Shown here piece after piece: positions 30,985 through 42,100 of a stretch of DNA of 64,000 bases. Source of the DNA: Podarcis raffonei (lineage: Eukaryota; Chordata; Lepidosauria; Squamata; Lacertidae). The notes below the pieces were generated by a model. That model was not told the DNA's origin. It searched no databases and worked only from the letters and a program-made list of their open reading frames with translations. The stretch spans positions 106,367,803 to 106,431,802 of the forward strand of contig NC_070603.1 of NCBI RefSeq assembly GCF_027172205.1, written 5' to 3'. A program made the translations under genes and the position numbers. The stretch's first letter is position 1; each line of letters opens with the position of its first letter.

Positions 30985-31758
30985 GGCCAGGACAAGACGA
31001 GCCACAAGATCCCCTCCAACTCTTGGAGAGGCACAAATACAAGATGGGTGACACCTGGCTTGAGAGCACTACATGTGAAAAGGATCTAGGAGTCTTGGTT
31101 GACCACAAACTTGACATGAGCCAACAGTGTGACGCGGCAGCTAAAAAAGCCAATGCAATTCTGGGCTGCATCAATAGGAGTATAGCATCTAGATCAAGGG
31201 AAGTAATAGTGCCACTGTATTCTGCTCTGGTCAGACCTCACCTGGAGTACTGTGTCCAGTTCTGGGCACCACAGTTCAAGAAGGACACTGACAAACTGGA
31301 ACGTGTCCAGAGGAGGGCAACCAAAATGGTCAAAGGCCTGGAAACGATGCCTTATGAGGAACGGCTAAGGGAGCTGGGCATATTTAGCCTGGAGAAGAGG
31401 AGGTTAAGGGGTGATATGATAGCCATGTTCAAATATATAAAAGGATGTCACATAGAGGAGGGAGAAAGGTTGTTTTCTGCTGCTCCAGAGAAGCGGACAC
31501 GGAGCAATGGATCCAAACTACAAGAAAGAAGATTCCACCTAAACATTAGGAAGAACTTCCTGACAGTAAGAGCTGTTCGACAGTGGAATTTGCTGCCAAG
31601 GAGTGTGGTGGAGTCTCCTTCTTTGGAGGTCTTTAAGCAGAGGCTTGACAACCATATGTCAGGAGTGCTCTGATGGTGTTTCCTGCTTGGCAGGGGGTTG
31701 GACTAGATGGCCCTTGTGGTCTCTTCCAACTCTATGATTCTATGATTCTATGATTCTT
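30985..31758 (+). mobile_element. CR1 LINE 3' end with open reverse-transcriptase C-terminus
   Basis: About 220 codons remain open up to the TGA at 31671-31673. They encode the ORF2 C-terminus: [55 protein letters not shown]. The CR1 3'UTR (GGGGTTGGACTAGATGGCCC) and its tail of repeated ATTCTATG units follow. It is among the youngest-looking LINE fragments here, though 5'-truncated. Confidence 0.9.
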
Positions 31759-32440
31759 AGGATTTTATGGGTTGAGGCCTACCCAGAAACTGTGCTATGA
31801 CTCAGAAACCTTTCTGAATGGCCCACAATGCATCTGGGCTGCCTGGCTAGGCCTTTCTCTGTAGCAGCCAGCGCAGTCCGCTAGTTGCAGAAACCTGTCT
31901 TTGCCACCTGTCTGAGAGACCTTCACAATTGGGGGCTGGGAGAGGGGCTGTCAAGCACCAGGAAGACCACTGTACGTGGCAGCCATCTTGCCGTCTCGCA
32001 AGCTGAGCAGGCATGTTGTGTAGTGAGGAAAAAGCGCCTCTCCAGGCTAGTTGTTGCAGAGGAGAGCAGACCCCCAGCCAGCACCGGATATTGCAAATTC
32101 AGATCCTGGGGCCTGACGCCAGCTTCCGAAGCTGTTTCCAGGATGCGAGCGAAGGAATCTCTGCCTAAAAATACAGGCCTGGAACAGGTCCTCGTAGCTG
32201 TCAAAGTGCTCTCACTGCTAAATAAAGCCAGGAGGAGGAAGATGTGATTATCCCCTCTGCAGCACTGGTAGATCCCAGCCTAGAGCTCAGGATACGAAAA
32301 ATGGCAAGCTACAGGCTTGTGGGATCTACTCTCTGCCCCGTGGAATTATGGGATTCAATGCTATGCCAACTCGGAATACAGCCACTGAAGTTAATGGGCA
32401 CAGCAAACTTAGGTTCATTCATTACAGCCCTTACGATGTC

Positions 32441-32576
32441 AACAGTTGGTTAAAGCGTGGTGCTGATAATGCCAAGGTTGCAGGTTCGAGTAGGACAGCT
32501 GCATTTCCCTGCATTGCAAGGGGTTGGACTAGATGGTGCTTAGGGTCCCAACTCTACAATTCTATGATTTCTATGA
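32441..32576 (+). mobile_element. SINE with tRNA-Ile head and CR1 tail
   Basis: The head reads AGTTGGTTAAAGCGTGGTGC, TGATAATGCCAAGG (anticodon AAT-type arm) and GCAGGTTCGAGT, as in tRNA-Ile. The tail GGGGTTGGACTAGATGGTGC and CAACTCTACAATTCTATG is the CR1 3' end. It has the same architecture as the tRNA-Lys copy at 25531 with a different tRNA. Confidence 0.75.
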
Positions 32577-32919
32577 ATTGGAACGAGATACAAAATAGTG
32601 GGCCCAGGGTGCACGTGTGGTGCATATGGAGGACATTGTTAAATTGCTCTGGGCAGGAGAGAAGAATCAGGGTTAGGCCTTTCCCAATATGATGCTCTCC
32701 ACGTGCGCTTGGACTCCAAATCTCATCCACCCTGACAGCTGGCCGTGAAGCCTGGACTGGTGGAAGTTGGAATCCAAAACATATGTAGGCTTGAAATCAG
32801 GAAATAACATTTTATCTGCTTTCAAGAGCCTTACTCTGGCCAGGGGCCTGAACATTTTTACCTCAGGGAGTTTCACGGTACAGAATCTGATGCTCTTAGA
32901 CGAACAAATGGTCTCCTCT

Positions 32920-33260
32920 ACATTTATTTTTATTTATTAAATTTATTGCTCACTTTTTTTAAACCAAGGTAACTCAAAGCGACTCGCAATAAATAATCAA
33001 TGAATTACATACACTGAAACTGGCATAAAAGGGAAAATGGGAGAAAAATTAAAAAAGACAATCCTATTTTAGGTGGCCACAGGTAAGATTAAGAGCCTGG
33101 CAAAAAAATGAATTTTTTTTTACCTGGCAGCTGGCGCTATGTAATGAAGGTGCCAGAACCACCCTGGGGAGAGCATTCTGCAATCAGGGAGCCACCACTG
33201 AAAAGGCCTGTTCTTGTGTTGCCACCCTCCAGGCACATGAAAAAGGGCCTCAGATGGTGA
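32920..33260 (-). mobile_element. CR1-like LINE fragment (reverse)
   Basis: Read on the minus strand: GCACAAGAACAGGCC-type words, then ATTGCAGAATGCTCTCCCCA and a T/A-rich end near 32925 with AATAAATTTAATAAATAA. A sister lies at 37015-37330. Confidence 0.55.
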
Positions 33261-33411
33261 TCAATAGTAAAGATTTTCTAAATGAAATAAATCCTGGGCA
33301 ACAGGCCACTGTGAACTGCTTCTCCCCAAGCATCATTTGAATTCCAAGCTAATAACAAGGAGCAAATCTGTGGATTGTGCTTCAACCCTGTTTTTTGGGA
33401 ATCTGAGCATC

Positions 33412-33412
<1 letters not shown>

Positions 33413-33456
<44 letters not shown>
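33413..33456. repeat. (ATT)n microsatellite
   Basis: About 14 pure ATT units with no flanking CR1 3' end that I can recognise, unlike the other ATT runs in the window. Confidence 0.9.
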
Positions 33457-33457
<1 letters not shown>

Positions 33458-33521
33458 CCACCCTAAGGTCCCAGGGCAGGTAGTTCTGCATAACTATACA
33501 TTGATTAGCATACAAAACTCA

Positions 33522-33985
33522 GCCCTCCAGATGTTTTTGGCCTACAACTCCCATGATCCCTAGCAGGACCAGTGGTCAGGGATGATGGGAATTGTAGTCT
33601 CAAAACATCTGGAGGGCCGAGTTTCAGGAAGCCTGAAATAAAAGAACCAATTCACATAGCATTTTAAAACACACCCACATACAGAAGCCTTTGAGCCTCT
33701 GCCCATCAACTTCCTATCTATAGAGCAGGGGCAATCAACGCGGTGCCCTCTGGATGCTGTTGGGACTACAGTTCCCATGAGTCAGAGAGGCGTCGTGGTT
33801 AAGACTAGGACCTGGGAGACCAGGATTCAAGTCTCCACTTGGCCATGAAGCTCACTGGGTGACCTTGGTCCAGTCACTCACTCTCAACCTAACCTACCTC
33901 CTGGGGTATACAACAAACAAACAGGCCGGCACGGCTAATGGTGAAGGATGATGGGAGCTGTAGTCTAGCCGCAACTGGAGGGCAT
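33522..33985. repeat. F1 palindrome plus split F1 copy holding a CORE-like SINE
   Basis: 33522-33633 is an F1 palindrome (CCTACAACTCCCATGATCCC and its inverse). A second F1 copy is split: left arm 33740-33780, right arm about 33936-33985. Between them lies a tRNA/CORE-like SINE at 33788-33905 (GTGGTTAAGACTAGGACC, GATTCAAGTCTCC, CTCACTGGGTGACCTTGG). Confidence 0.6.
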
Positions 33986-34599
33986 CACATTGCTATAGAA
34001 CAGAAGGGAAAACCCAGGAGCGCCCAGACCACATTTGATGGAGAAACCAGCCCCAGTCCGGCGATCCATAGATCCTGGGTGGAGCCACCTATTAAGAGTG
34101 AACTCCATTTTGCATCTTGCGCTAATCCTCACACTGCATAACCATTATTTGGGATTAATTTATGCAGAATGAAAACCATAACCCGCTAGGCTTCGCCGTC
34201 TATTGAGGCGAGTTAGAGCAGCCATTCACCCGACGTAGGAGCCAACTCCTAGGGGCCGGGCCCCCCACAAAGTTGGTGGGCATTCCCATTCAAATGGTGG
34301 GTGTCTGTGTACTGTGTCATGTGATCGATTATGCTGGTCAGGGCTTACTTGGCCCCCCACAATTTATTTATTTTTCCAAGTTGGCACCCCTAGCACCTGA
34401 TTTCCGCCATCCTGACTGACTGTCCAACGCCTGGTTTGAATTTAGCAAAATCCTGCCATTCATCGCGTGCGGCGCTTCTGCACCCAGGGCAATCCATCGC
34501 GCGCTTGCTCGGGAGCAAGTCCGCAATAAATGGGATTTATTTGCAAAAACAAGCACCGGCCGCATCTAACCGGGGATCGCAATTTATGGAGGGAGCAGC

Positions 34600-35320
34600 A
34601 TGGGACCCTGGCTAGGCCTGTGGCCCGGACCCACCCACGAAGGCCTTAGAGAGAGAGAGACGGTGGCTCTGACCTCTCCGGCAGGCGACGGTGCGCCCTA
34701 AGGCGGAGAGGAGAGGCTGCAGACAAACCGGAGGGTGGGGAAGCGCGCGATGCCCACCCATTCTCCACTCCCCGCGGGGGAAAGGACCTGTTTGTTCCGA
34801 TCTCCCCCACCCGTGTCCGGGGCACCTACCTTCCCTCGCCCCCGCTCGCCCTTCCGGGGAGCCTGCGCGGGCCGGCAGGGGCGAGGCCGGCGGGGAGCAG
34901 CGCCCACTTTTGCGCACGGGGCTGCTTGCAGCAACCGAGGCTAGGAGCGGGGAAGTACACCTCCGCCTGCCCAATGGACCTCGGTCAGCTGGCCGGGACC
35001 GCCTCTCCGCCAATGGCATCGGGACGTGTGCGGTTACATCATCCCGATCTCCTCGCGAGTTGCCAATCGGCGAGCTCCGTCCCCGCCGCCCCGCGGAGCA
35101 GCACCTGTCAGGGCGCGTAAAGACGCAGCTCGGGCCCAGGATGCGGCTCCGAGGAGGGGAGAGAGACTGCGCTGCAAACGGCTGAGCTCTGCGCCTCTGC
35201 CGCAGAATAGAGGCAGCAGCAAGCAGCAAGCAAGGGAAGGTGCTGCTGCTGCGCAGCGTGACCCAGCGTGTTGTTTCTCCAAAGCAGATCCTGGACGAGA
35301 CCAGATCCCATCCTCCGTCT
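34600..35320. promoter_or_regulatory. CRELD1: CpG-rich promoter region of CRELD1
   Basis: The richest CpG stretch outside exons. It has no repeats, two CCAAT-type words (plus-strand CCAATGG at 34971 and 35012, inverted relative to CRELD1) and GC boxes. On the minus strand GCGAGGGAAG/GTAGGTGCC at 34830 is a strong 5' splice site, which would end a non-coding first exon of about 100-150 nt. Its position fits the need for an upstream 5'UTR exon shown by the acceptor at 30435. Long open frames in it are GC-driven and not believed. Confidence 0.6.
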
Positions 35321-35656
35321 AACCTCAGGCGTAAAATGTCTGCCAAACGGACGGGGTATCCGTGGCGGGGGTGCGCGGGGAGTCGAGTTTTCTGACAAAA
35401 CCCGTCACTTCGTGCACACCATACATTGAAAGCATATTCCCCCACCCCAGAGAATCCTGGTAAGTGTAGCTGAAAGGTGCTGGGAATTGTAGCACCATGA
35501 GGGGTATACTAAGGTTCCTGGGTTTTGGGGGGCGCACACACAGGGTATGCAGCCTTAGTATTTTGAGCCCCAAAGAACACTGGGGAATTCCCCTAAACAC
35601 CTTCCCCAATAGACATTTGCTGCATTTAATGACAGGTGTTTCTATAATATTTTATA

Positions 35657-35979
35657 TACAGTGGTACCTCGGGTTACATACGCTTCAGGTTACATACGCT
35701 TCAGGTTGCAGACTCCGCTAACCCAGAAATACAGTGGTACCTCGGGTTACATACGCTTCAGGTTACATACGCTTCAGGTTACAGACTCCGCTAACCCAGA
35801 AATATTACCTCAGGTTAAGAACTTTGCTTCAGGATGAGAACAGAAAACGTGCTCTGGTGGTGCAGCGGCAGCAGGAGGGGCATTCCATTAGCTAAAGTGG
35901 TGCTTCAGGTTAAGAACAGTTTCAGGTTAAGAACGGACCTCCGGAACGAATTAAGTACTTAACCCGAGGTACCACTGTA
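35657..35979. mobile_element. MITE, family B, with duplicated left third
   Basis: The left end ACAGTGGTACCTCGGGTTAC, with ATACGCTTCAGGTTACA, occurs at 35657 and again at 35731, so about 75 bases are doubled. The rest runs normally to CCCGAGGTACCACTGTA. This is the reverse orientation relative to the copy at 5213. Confidence 0.85.
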
Positions 35980-37014
35980 CAGCCAATAAGGATTTCACAG
36001 TGCTTTGTGATATTGCCAAATCTTGCAACAGGGCAAACATAGACAGGGCAGGGCAGGATGGAGGGGAGATGAGTTTCCTTGTGAAATCAGAATTTAAGTT
36101 TCAGTGCTGGAAAACACTTTGTTACAGTGTGATGGATATTTTAGGGAAGTGAGTTTGTTGTGCAAGGCCACCCAGTAAACTATAATTACGCAACCTGAAA
36201 GCATCCCCCGGTCAGCCACTGTGGGGAAGAGGACACTGAACTAGGTGGACCTGTTGTCTGGTCAAGCAGGTGTTGTGTTCTGCAGGACGGCATGGCCAGG
36301 CCTAACCGGGGTGTGAAACCATGCAAATTGGACAAGGTTCAGATGGGATGCTAGAAAGGGCTCTGGGGAACATAGAACTCTGAGGTGCATTATTAAATCA
36401 CCAGTTCATCGACTCAACAATGCCAAAAGTGGGGGAGACCAGAAGAGTCCCATAGAGTCGGCCACCCCCCAAAAGAAGAAGAAGAAGAGTTTGGATTTGA
36501 TATCCCGCCTTTCACTCCCCTTCAGGAGTCTCCAAGCGGCTAACATTCTCCTTTCCCTTCCTCCCCCACAACAAGGATCCAGTTTGCATGCTGTAGCCCT
36601 TCCAGTAACCTGAGCCCGGAAGCTGCCTGCTACTTCCACTCTAGTTTGGAAGCAGGTCAAAAAGATATTTGCGTGCAATTATGCAATTATGACTACAACA
36701 TATAGCATGTTTCTTTGTGATTAATTCGCTCACTGTGCCAGCAGCTGCTCAAAAGAAACAGAGGAAGATAGAGGAACAGAAGGGGAAGAAGCCATGGATG
36801 ATAGGGCATTTATTTATTTAGTTTAAAAAGTGATACCCAACCTATTTTTCAGAAGATCAAGGTGGCTTTTTTTAAAAAAAACCAACAACAATAAACAACA
36901 ACAACAAAAACACAATCCCACAGTTCAAGCACGGTCTGTTTCCTGAAGGACAAAGCCCCAGCTTGGTGCCTGTTATATATTTTGGGGCTATTATTATTTG
37001 AATTTGAATTTGTA
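35980..37014. other. Spacer, one SINE-like fragment
   Basis: 36475-36585 carries GAAGAAGAGTTTGGATTTGA, TATCCCGCCTTTC and GCTAACATTCTCCTTTCC, the 3' part of the family G SINE on the minus strand. 36820-36915 is A/CAA-rich. No gene. Confidence 0.4.
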
Positions 37015-37330
37015 TGCCAGCTTTCATCCAAAGATCCTGGGGCGGTTCACAACAGAAAAATACAAATGAGAACACAAAATACATACTAAAACAAAAGCAA
37101 ACCTTCTCACCAACACATTTAAAAAGTCATAGATTGTTAGTCTGCCCAAGGCCTGGTTATAGAGAAATGTTCTTGCCTGGTGCATAAAGATATGTAGTGA
37201 AGGCGCCAGGCAAACCTCCCTGGGGAGAGCATTCCACAAACAAGGAGCCAACACAGAAAAGGCCTCTTCTTGTGTTGCCACCTTCCAGACCAAAGAAGGG
37301 CCTCAGATTATAATCGCCGGGGCTGGATTG
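37015..37330 (-). mobile_element. CR1-like LINE 3' end (reverse)
   Basis: Encodes on the minus strand LAPCLWNALPREVCLAPSLH, the end of a CR1-type ORF2, then a short 3' end (GTGAACCGCCCCAGG). Diverged. Confidence 0.65.
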
Positions 37331-38479
37331 GTTCATATGGAGAGAGGTGGTCCAGTATTTTGATGCAATTGCCTTTCAAAAATAATTGCAAATGTAATGT
37401 TATATGGACTACAACTCCCATCAGCTCCAGCCAGCATGGCCAGTGGTCAGGGATTATGGGAGTTGGACTCCAACATCTGGAGGGTAGCAGGTTGAGGAAA
37501 GCTACCCTAGAGAATGAAATATACCGGTACTCTTTTTTCCAAAAAGGGGGGAAAAAGATAATATTGCTTAAATAGATATCCCACAACTGAGAACCTACAG
37601 TGGAAAGTCTTGCCTTAACGTGTTTGCATTCCACTCCTTGGCTCAGATAAAACACATACTGGTAGGGATTAGAGAAATGTTTAGGGTTTTTCTAGATGCT
37701 GTTCCCTAAAAAGACCCTCCCACTTTAAAAAATCAGCCTTCTCATCACATTGAGTGAAGCTTAGCAGCTATCTCACCATTAAGTCCAGTTAGGAATCTTA
37801 AGGACAAGTCATGCTGAATTGGGCTAGGGGCCAAATATGTGTTTTGTTTTCTCATTTTGCATTTCTCTGTTGTGAACCGCCCTGGGATGAAGGGTGATAC
37901 ACAAATCTAATAAATAATAAATATAAAAATCTTCTGCTTCCAGAAGCAACCAGCCTCTCCAGCAAGAATGGGGAATGTTACACTTTGACTTCCATCAGCC
38001 CCAGCCAGATTGGCCAATGGTCAGAGAAGATGGGAGGCTAACAACATCTGGAGGCTCCCAGCTCCCCCTACTCTATGGCTTCCTAACCAGAGCATGAAAG
38101 CAATAGGCACCCATGTTGGTTACCCTTTGTATACGGTACTTGATGGTATACTGCTCCCTGCCCGTGTAGATGGGATTCCTCTGTTCTTGCAAGCATGATA
38201 AATATCCAGTAGTTGCACACTTGGTAGCAAAATGTCAGGATCTTTCCAAACAAGATAATACACACACATCTTGCGCCCCACAGGGATACACCTATCCCCT
38301 TCACTGCTGTGCCCAAATGCATCCGTTCACATGGTCCAGCTATCCTGTGCCATCACGGCTACTGGGAGCAGGCTGGCCAGTGATGGATCAACACGGAGCC
38401 TTCATGTCCATGCATTCCGCTTAACTTCCTGGAACCACACAGGGCCCCCAACGCAGCCAACTTCTGAAAGCTTTCCCTC
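37331..38479. other. IL17RC 3' flank, decayed palindromes
   Basis: Two F1 palindromes lie at 37405-37495 and 37978-38052, with a CR1-type end at 37870-37920. This side is downstream of the IL17RC stop; 38060-38479 is unique and may be 3'UTR, but I found no clear poly(A) signal in that orientation. Confidence 0.4.
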
Positions 38480-39153
38480 TCAGGACTCTACAGAAGGGCG
38501 AATGCTGGTCCCCGTCAGCTGTGTGTCGTCAGACTGGGGAGGCAGCAATGGTGGATATCGCCAGCTCGGCTCCTTTTCCCGGCAGTCCCGCACCGCATCC
38601 TCCAGACTCTTGCTGATCCACACCGCGTGTCTCCTGAGGCTGTTCCTCTTCTCCTGGCCCACACCGGGGCCAGCCAGCGCTAGCAGGAAGTTGAAGAGCT
38701 GCGACGGCAGAGAGTAGACAGGCGCTGAACGGAAAAGCGCAGGGATCTCGTCTGCAGGGAAGAGCTCCTCAAAGCACGCGACCATATACCGGTCCCTGGA
38801 TTTCCCAGCCAGGAAGTCTGGCAGGATGCAGTTCAGAGAGGCCAAGAAAGTGCTGTCGGGCTTGGCGGCCGGCAGCCTGTCTTGATACTCCCAACCCAGC
38901 CACTCCGAGCAAGCAGCTCTGGCGCCACGGGAAAAAAGCAGCACAACGGCTCCGCCTTCTTGCAGGACCCGGTGCCGCTGAGCATGGAGCCACTGCATGG
39001 GCCCCAGGGATCTCAGCTCCCCACGGCTCCACAGCTCCAGGGATACAGTCAGCTGCAGTCGGGCCAGTGCGCCAGCCAGGGTGCCCACCAGGCGCTCAAA
39101 GCCAGCGTGGTCGGGAGAGTAGAGAACGAGGATGTGCCGTCCCCGAAGCACTC
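38480..39153 (-). CDS. IL17RC: IL17RC last coding exon (SEFIR domain)
   Basis: Acceptor CTTCTCTGCCAG. It encodes GRHILVLYSPDHAGFERLVG (SEFIR box 1), VSLELWSRGEL, WLHAQRHRVLQEGGAVVLLF (box 2), FLASLNCILPDFLAGKSRDR, FRSAPVYSLPSQL, and a basic C-terminal tail before TGA. This is the cytoplasmic domain that binds other SEFIR proteins. Confidence 0.95.
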
Positions 39154-42100
39154 CTGGCAGAGAAGAAAGAGAGAGGGCGTTTGTCCACAGCTTGGTGTTC
39201 CATAGATAATGACCAGGTACTTGTGCACATTGCCATTCCAAAGCTCAGCATGTCCAAGGCCAAACTTCTCATCCTAACTCTCAAGCAATCGTCAAACGCT
39301 CTCTTTTTCTATTGGAGAATGCGGCCCTCCAGAACTCTTATCTATGGCCCTCGGGACTCTCCTCTCTCTGGCCCTACCATGTGCCTTCCTGGAATTCTAT
39401 CAATGTTTGGGTGGAGACAATGTTCTCCTGTTCTCACTACAAATATTAATTTACTTAATCAATTGTACAATCACTTATCACTGCTCTCGTGAAGGGTCAC
39501 TGGGCTGACTCTGCAAACATAACAGCTCTAGGTGAATTGTTGCAGGCCGCACCTTTCGCATTTAATTGCCATTCAGCACCACTTTGAACTATTGTTTCTT
39601 TCCTTCTCTACCCATGTGTGATAACACCAGCTGAGAATAACACTTTGTGCATCTGAAGAAGTGGACTCTAATCCATGAAAGCTGACACCAAACTGTATTT
39701 GCTAGTCTTTACATGCTACGAGACCCTTTGTTGTCTTACCTCCAGAACTGTAATCTTCTTTCAGGATCCTGAGCCATCCTGTGGGGGGAAAGGGATGTCA
39801 GAGAGAGCTCTTCAGTCAAGAGGACAGCATGCATGAAAAGAAAACACCTCTGAGTCATGACATGCCACAGAAAGGAACAGAGTGAAGGGGCTACATAAAC
39901 TGGTAGCATTTTAATCTGTAAGAATGCATAAGACCGTCCTTAGGGTGTAACACTTTTGAATGCTTTCTTCTGTAAATGACACTGCTATGTTACAGGAGGG
40001 GTCAGAAGAGGGCGCTCTCCTCCCAGCTGATCGCAAGGCGGCAGGGAAGTGCTGAAGAAAGCACAGCCTTAGAAGGTTGGAGAAATCAGGGATGGGGAGA
40101 AATTTGGCTCCATTCGCATGAGAACCAAAACATGACTATCCTTCAAAACTCACGCTTCTCTGAATTTTGTGGTGCATTCTAGTAGAGAAGAAGAAGAGTT
40201 TGGATTTGATATCCCGCTTTATCACTACCCTAAGGAGTCCACAGAGCCTAGGACTTGCCGATCAGAAGGTCGGCGGTTCGAATCCCTGTGACAGGATGAG
40301 CTCCCGTTGCTCGGTCCCTGCTCCTGCCAACCTAGCAGTTCGAAAGCACATCAAAGTGCAAGTAGATAAATAGGTACCACTCCGGCGGGAAGGTAAACGG
40401 CATTTCCGTGCGCTGCTCTGGTTCGCCAGAAGCGACTTAGTCATGCTGGCCACATGACTCGGAAGCTGTACGCCAGCTCTCTCGGCCAATAAAGCGAGAT
40501 GAGCGCCGCAACCCCAGAGTCAGCCACAACTGGACCTAACGGTCAGGGGTCCCTTTACCTTTAAGGAGTCTGAAAGCAGCTAACATTCTCCTTTCTCTCT
40601 CTCTCTCTCTTTTTTTAAATAATATTTATTCAGAATTTCATCAGTACATAAAAGATCCCCGACCCTTGCCCAAAAAAGAAAAAATAGAAAAAAGAATAAA
40701 AAGAAAAAATACAAATCTCCAATTACATTTTTTCATTTGCTTAGTTCTTGAACCTCCTCACACCTCCCTTTTTGTATTCTAGTTTAGTTCGTTATTTCAG
40801 CAAATTCTTCCCATATTTCTCAATCTTAATTTATATAGTTAATCTCCACACTCTATCTTATTTATTAAGCAACATTCCCTTTCCCTCTTTTAAAATAATC
40901 TATTATTCAATTTACCTTACCCCATTCAACCTTAACTTATGTTAAAAATCTTAAAATTTCAAAAACACAACATATTCATACATTTTTCTTTAAGAACATT
41001 TCTACTAAAGCCAATTTAGTTCCTTTCCGGCATCCCTCAAATTTCAGTAATATTGCATTAATTCCAAAATTAACATAAACAATTTCTAATTTTCATCCAA
41101 CGTCCCTTCATCCTGGTTTCGGGTCATATCAGTCCTTTCTGTCCATTATTTAGTCCATCAATCCGGTGTTCTGATGTCCGAGGCTCTTAAGTCTCTTCTA
41201 GGCCCCTTCTGCAGATTTTTTTGTTCTTGTTTGTACTTACGCAGTTCTTTGACTGTTGTTAGTTTCTGGGGGAGTGGGTCTCTGGAGGGTTCCATCCTGT
41301 AATAATTTCCATTTTTCTTCATCTGATTGTCTCCTTCCCCCCAGTTCCACTCCCCATCCTCATCTTTATAGTCCAAAAAGTATTTGTCCAAGTAGTTGAT
41401 CACCTGTTTCAGAGTCCCACTAGAGTAGAAAACTTCCTTAACTTCAAATGCTTCCCAGCACTCTCCAAATTCCATCATCCAAGGCAAAAGCTTTTGTTCC
41501 TGTAGAACTTTGGGTCTTACCATTTGTGTTGTATAGGAAATAACTGCTGCCTCTTCCTTCTCCATCTGCCCTTGAACTTGCTTTGTCAAGCCGGATTCCT
41601 GAGTTGATCGCTGTGTAACTTCTTTATCCTTGGTCCCTGTTAAATCATATTCACTGGCCACAGCACTCATAAGGTCTAATTTTTCATTCATCAGGCTCAT
41701 TTTCCCAGACAACTGCTCAAAGAGAGCATTAGTCCTGTCAAGGGCAGACACCAAACCTTCCTGCCAAAACATTCCTGTTCAAAAACAAAGTCAGACGGCT
41801 GTTCCCACGGTCCAAAGCCTCACGTATGTTAGCTGAGACCACAAACTGACAAGCTCCCTCTAGGGGACACAGTTTCTATTTGTATCCATTTTTCCAGAAA
41901 GTATCAAACAAAGAAGTTACTTTCGATTTCAAAGTCCCTTCAGTTTCAAATACTTTGTTTCTTTAAAGAAAAAAAGCAGAAGGTGGCTTTGAAGTTAGTT
42001 TGTTTCTCTTTTCTTTTATTTTTCCTATCTGTCAAAGTTCTCCACTTTCAATCGACGGACGTCTCAAGCAAATTCTGTCCCGATACCCCGTCCCCAGGTT

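Larger units (their letters stand above)
30435..34829 (-). other. CRELD1: CRELD1 intron 1 (inferred)
   Basis: Runs between the 5'UTR donor candidate at 34830 and the acceptor beside 30434. It contains an F2 palindrome (30655-30775), a CR1 copy (30985-31758), a tRNA-Ile/CR1 SINE (32441-32576), a reverse CR1 fragment (32920-33260), an (ATT)n run (33413-33456), F1 palindromes and a CORE-like SINE (33788-33905). 34000-34600 shows nothing I recognise. Confidence 0.55.

Noticed and set aside
30951-31673. A 240-codon open frame that looks like a host protein.
   Set aside because: Its sequence is the C-terminus of a CR1 reverse transcriptase, followed by the CR1 3' end and ATTCTATG tail; it is a LINE fragment.
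34612-35445. A 277-codon open frame on the minus strand.
   Set aside because: It lies in a CpG island, where stop codons are rare in all frames; several overlapping frames are equally open, and no protein family is recognisable.
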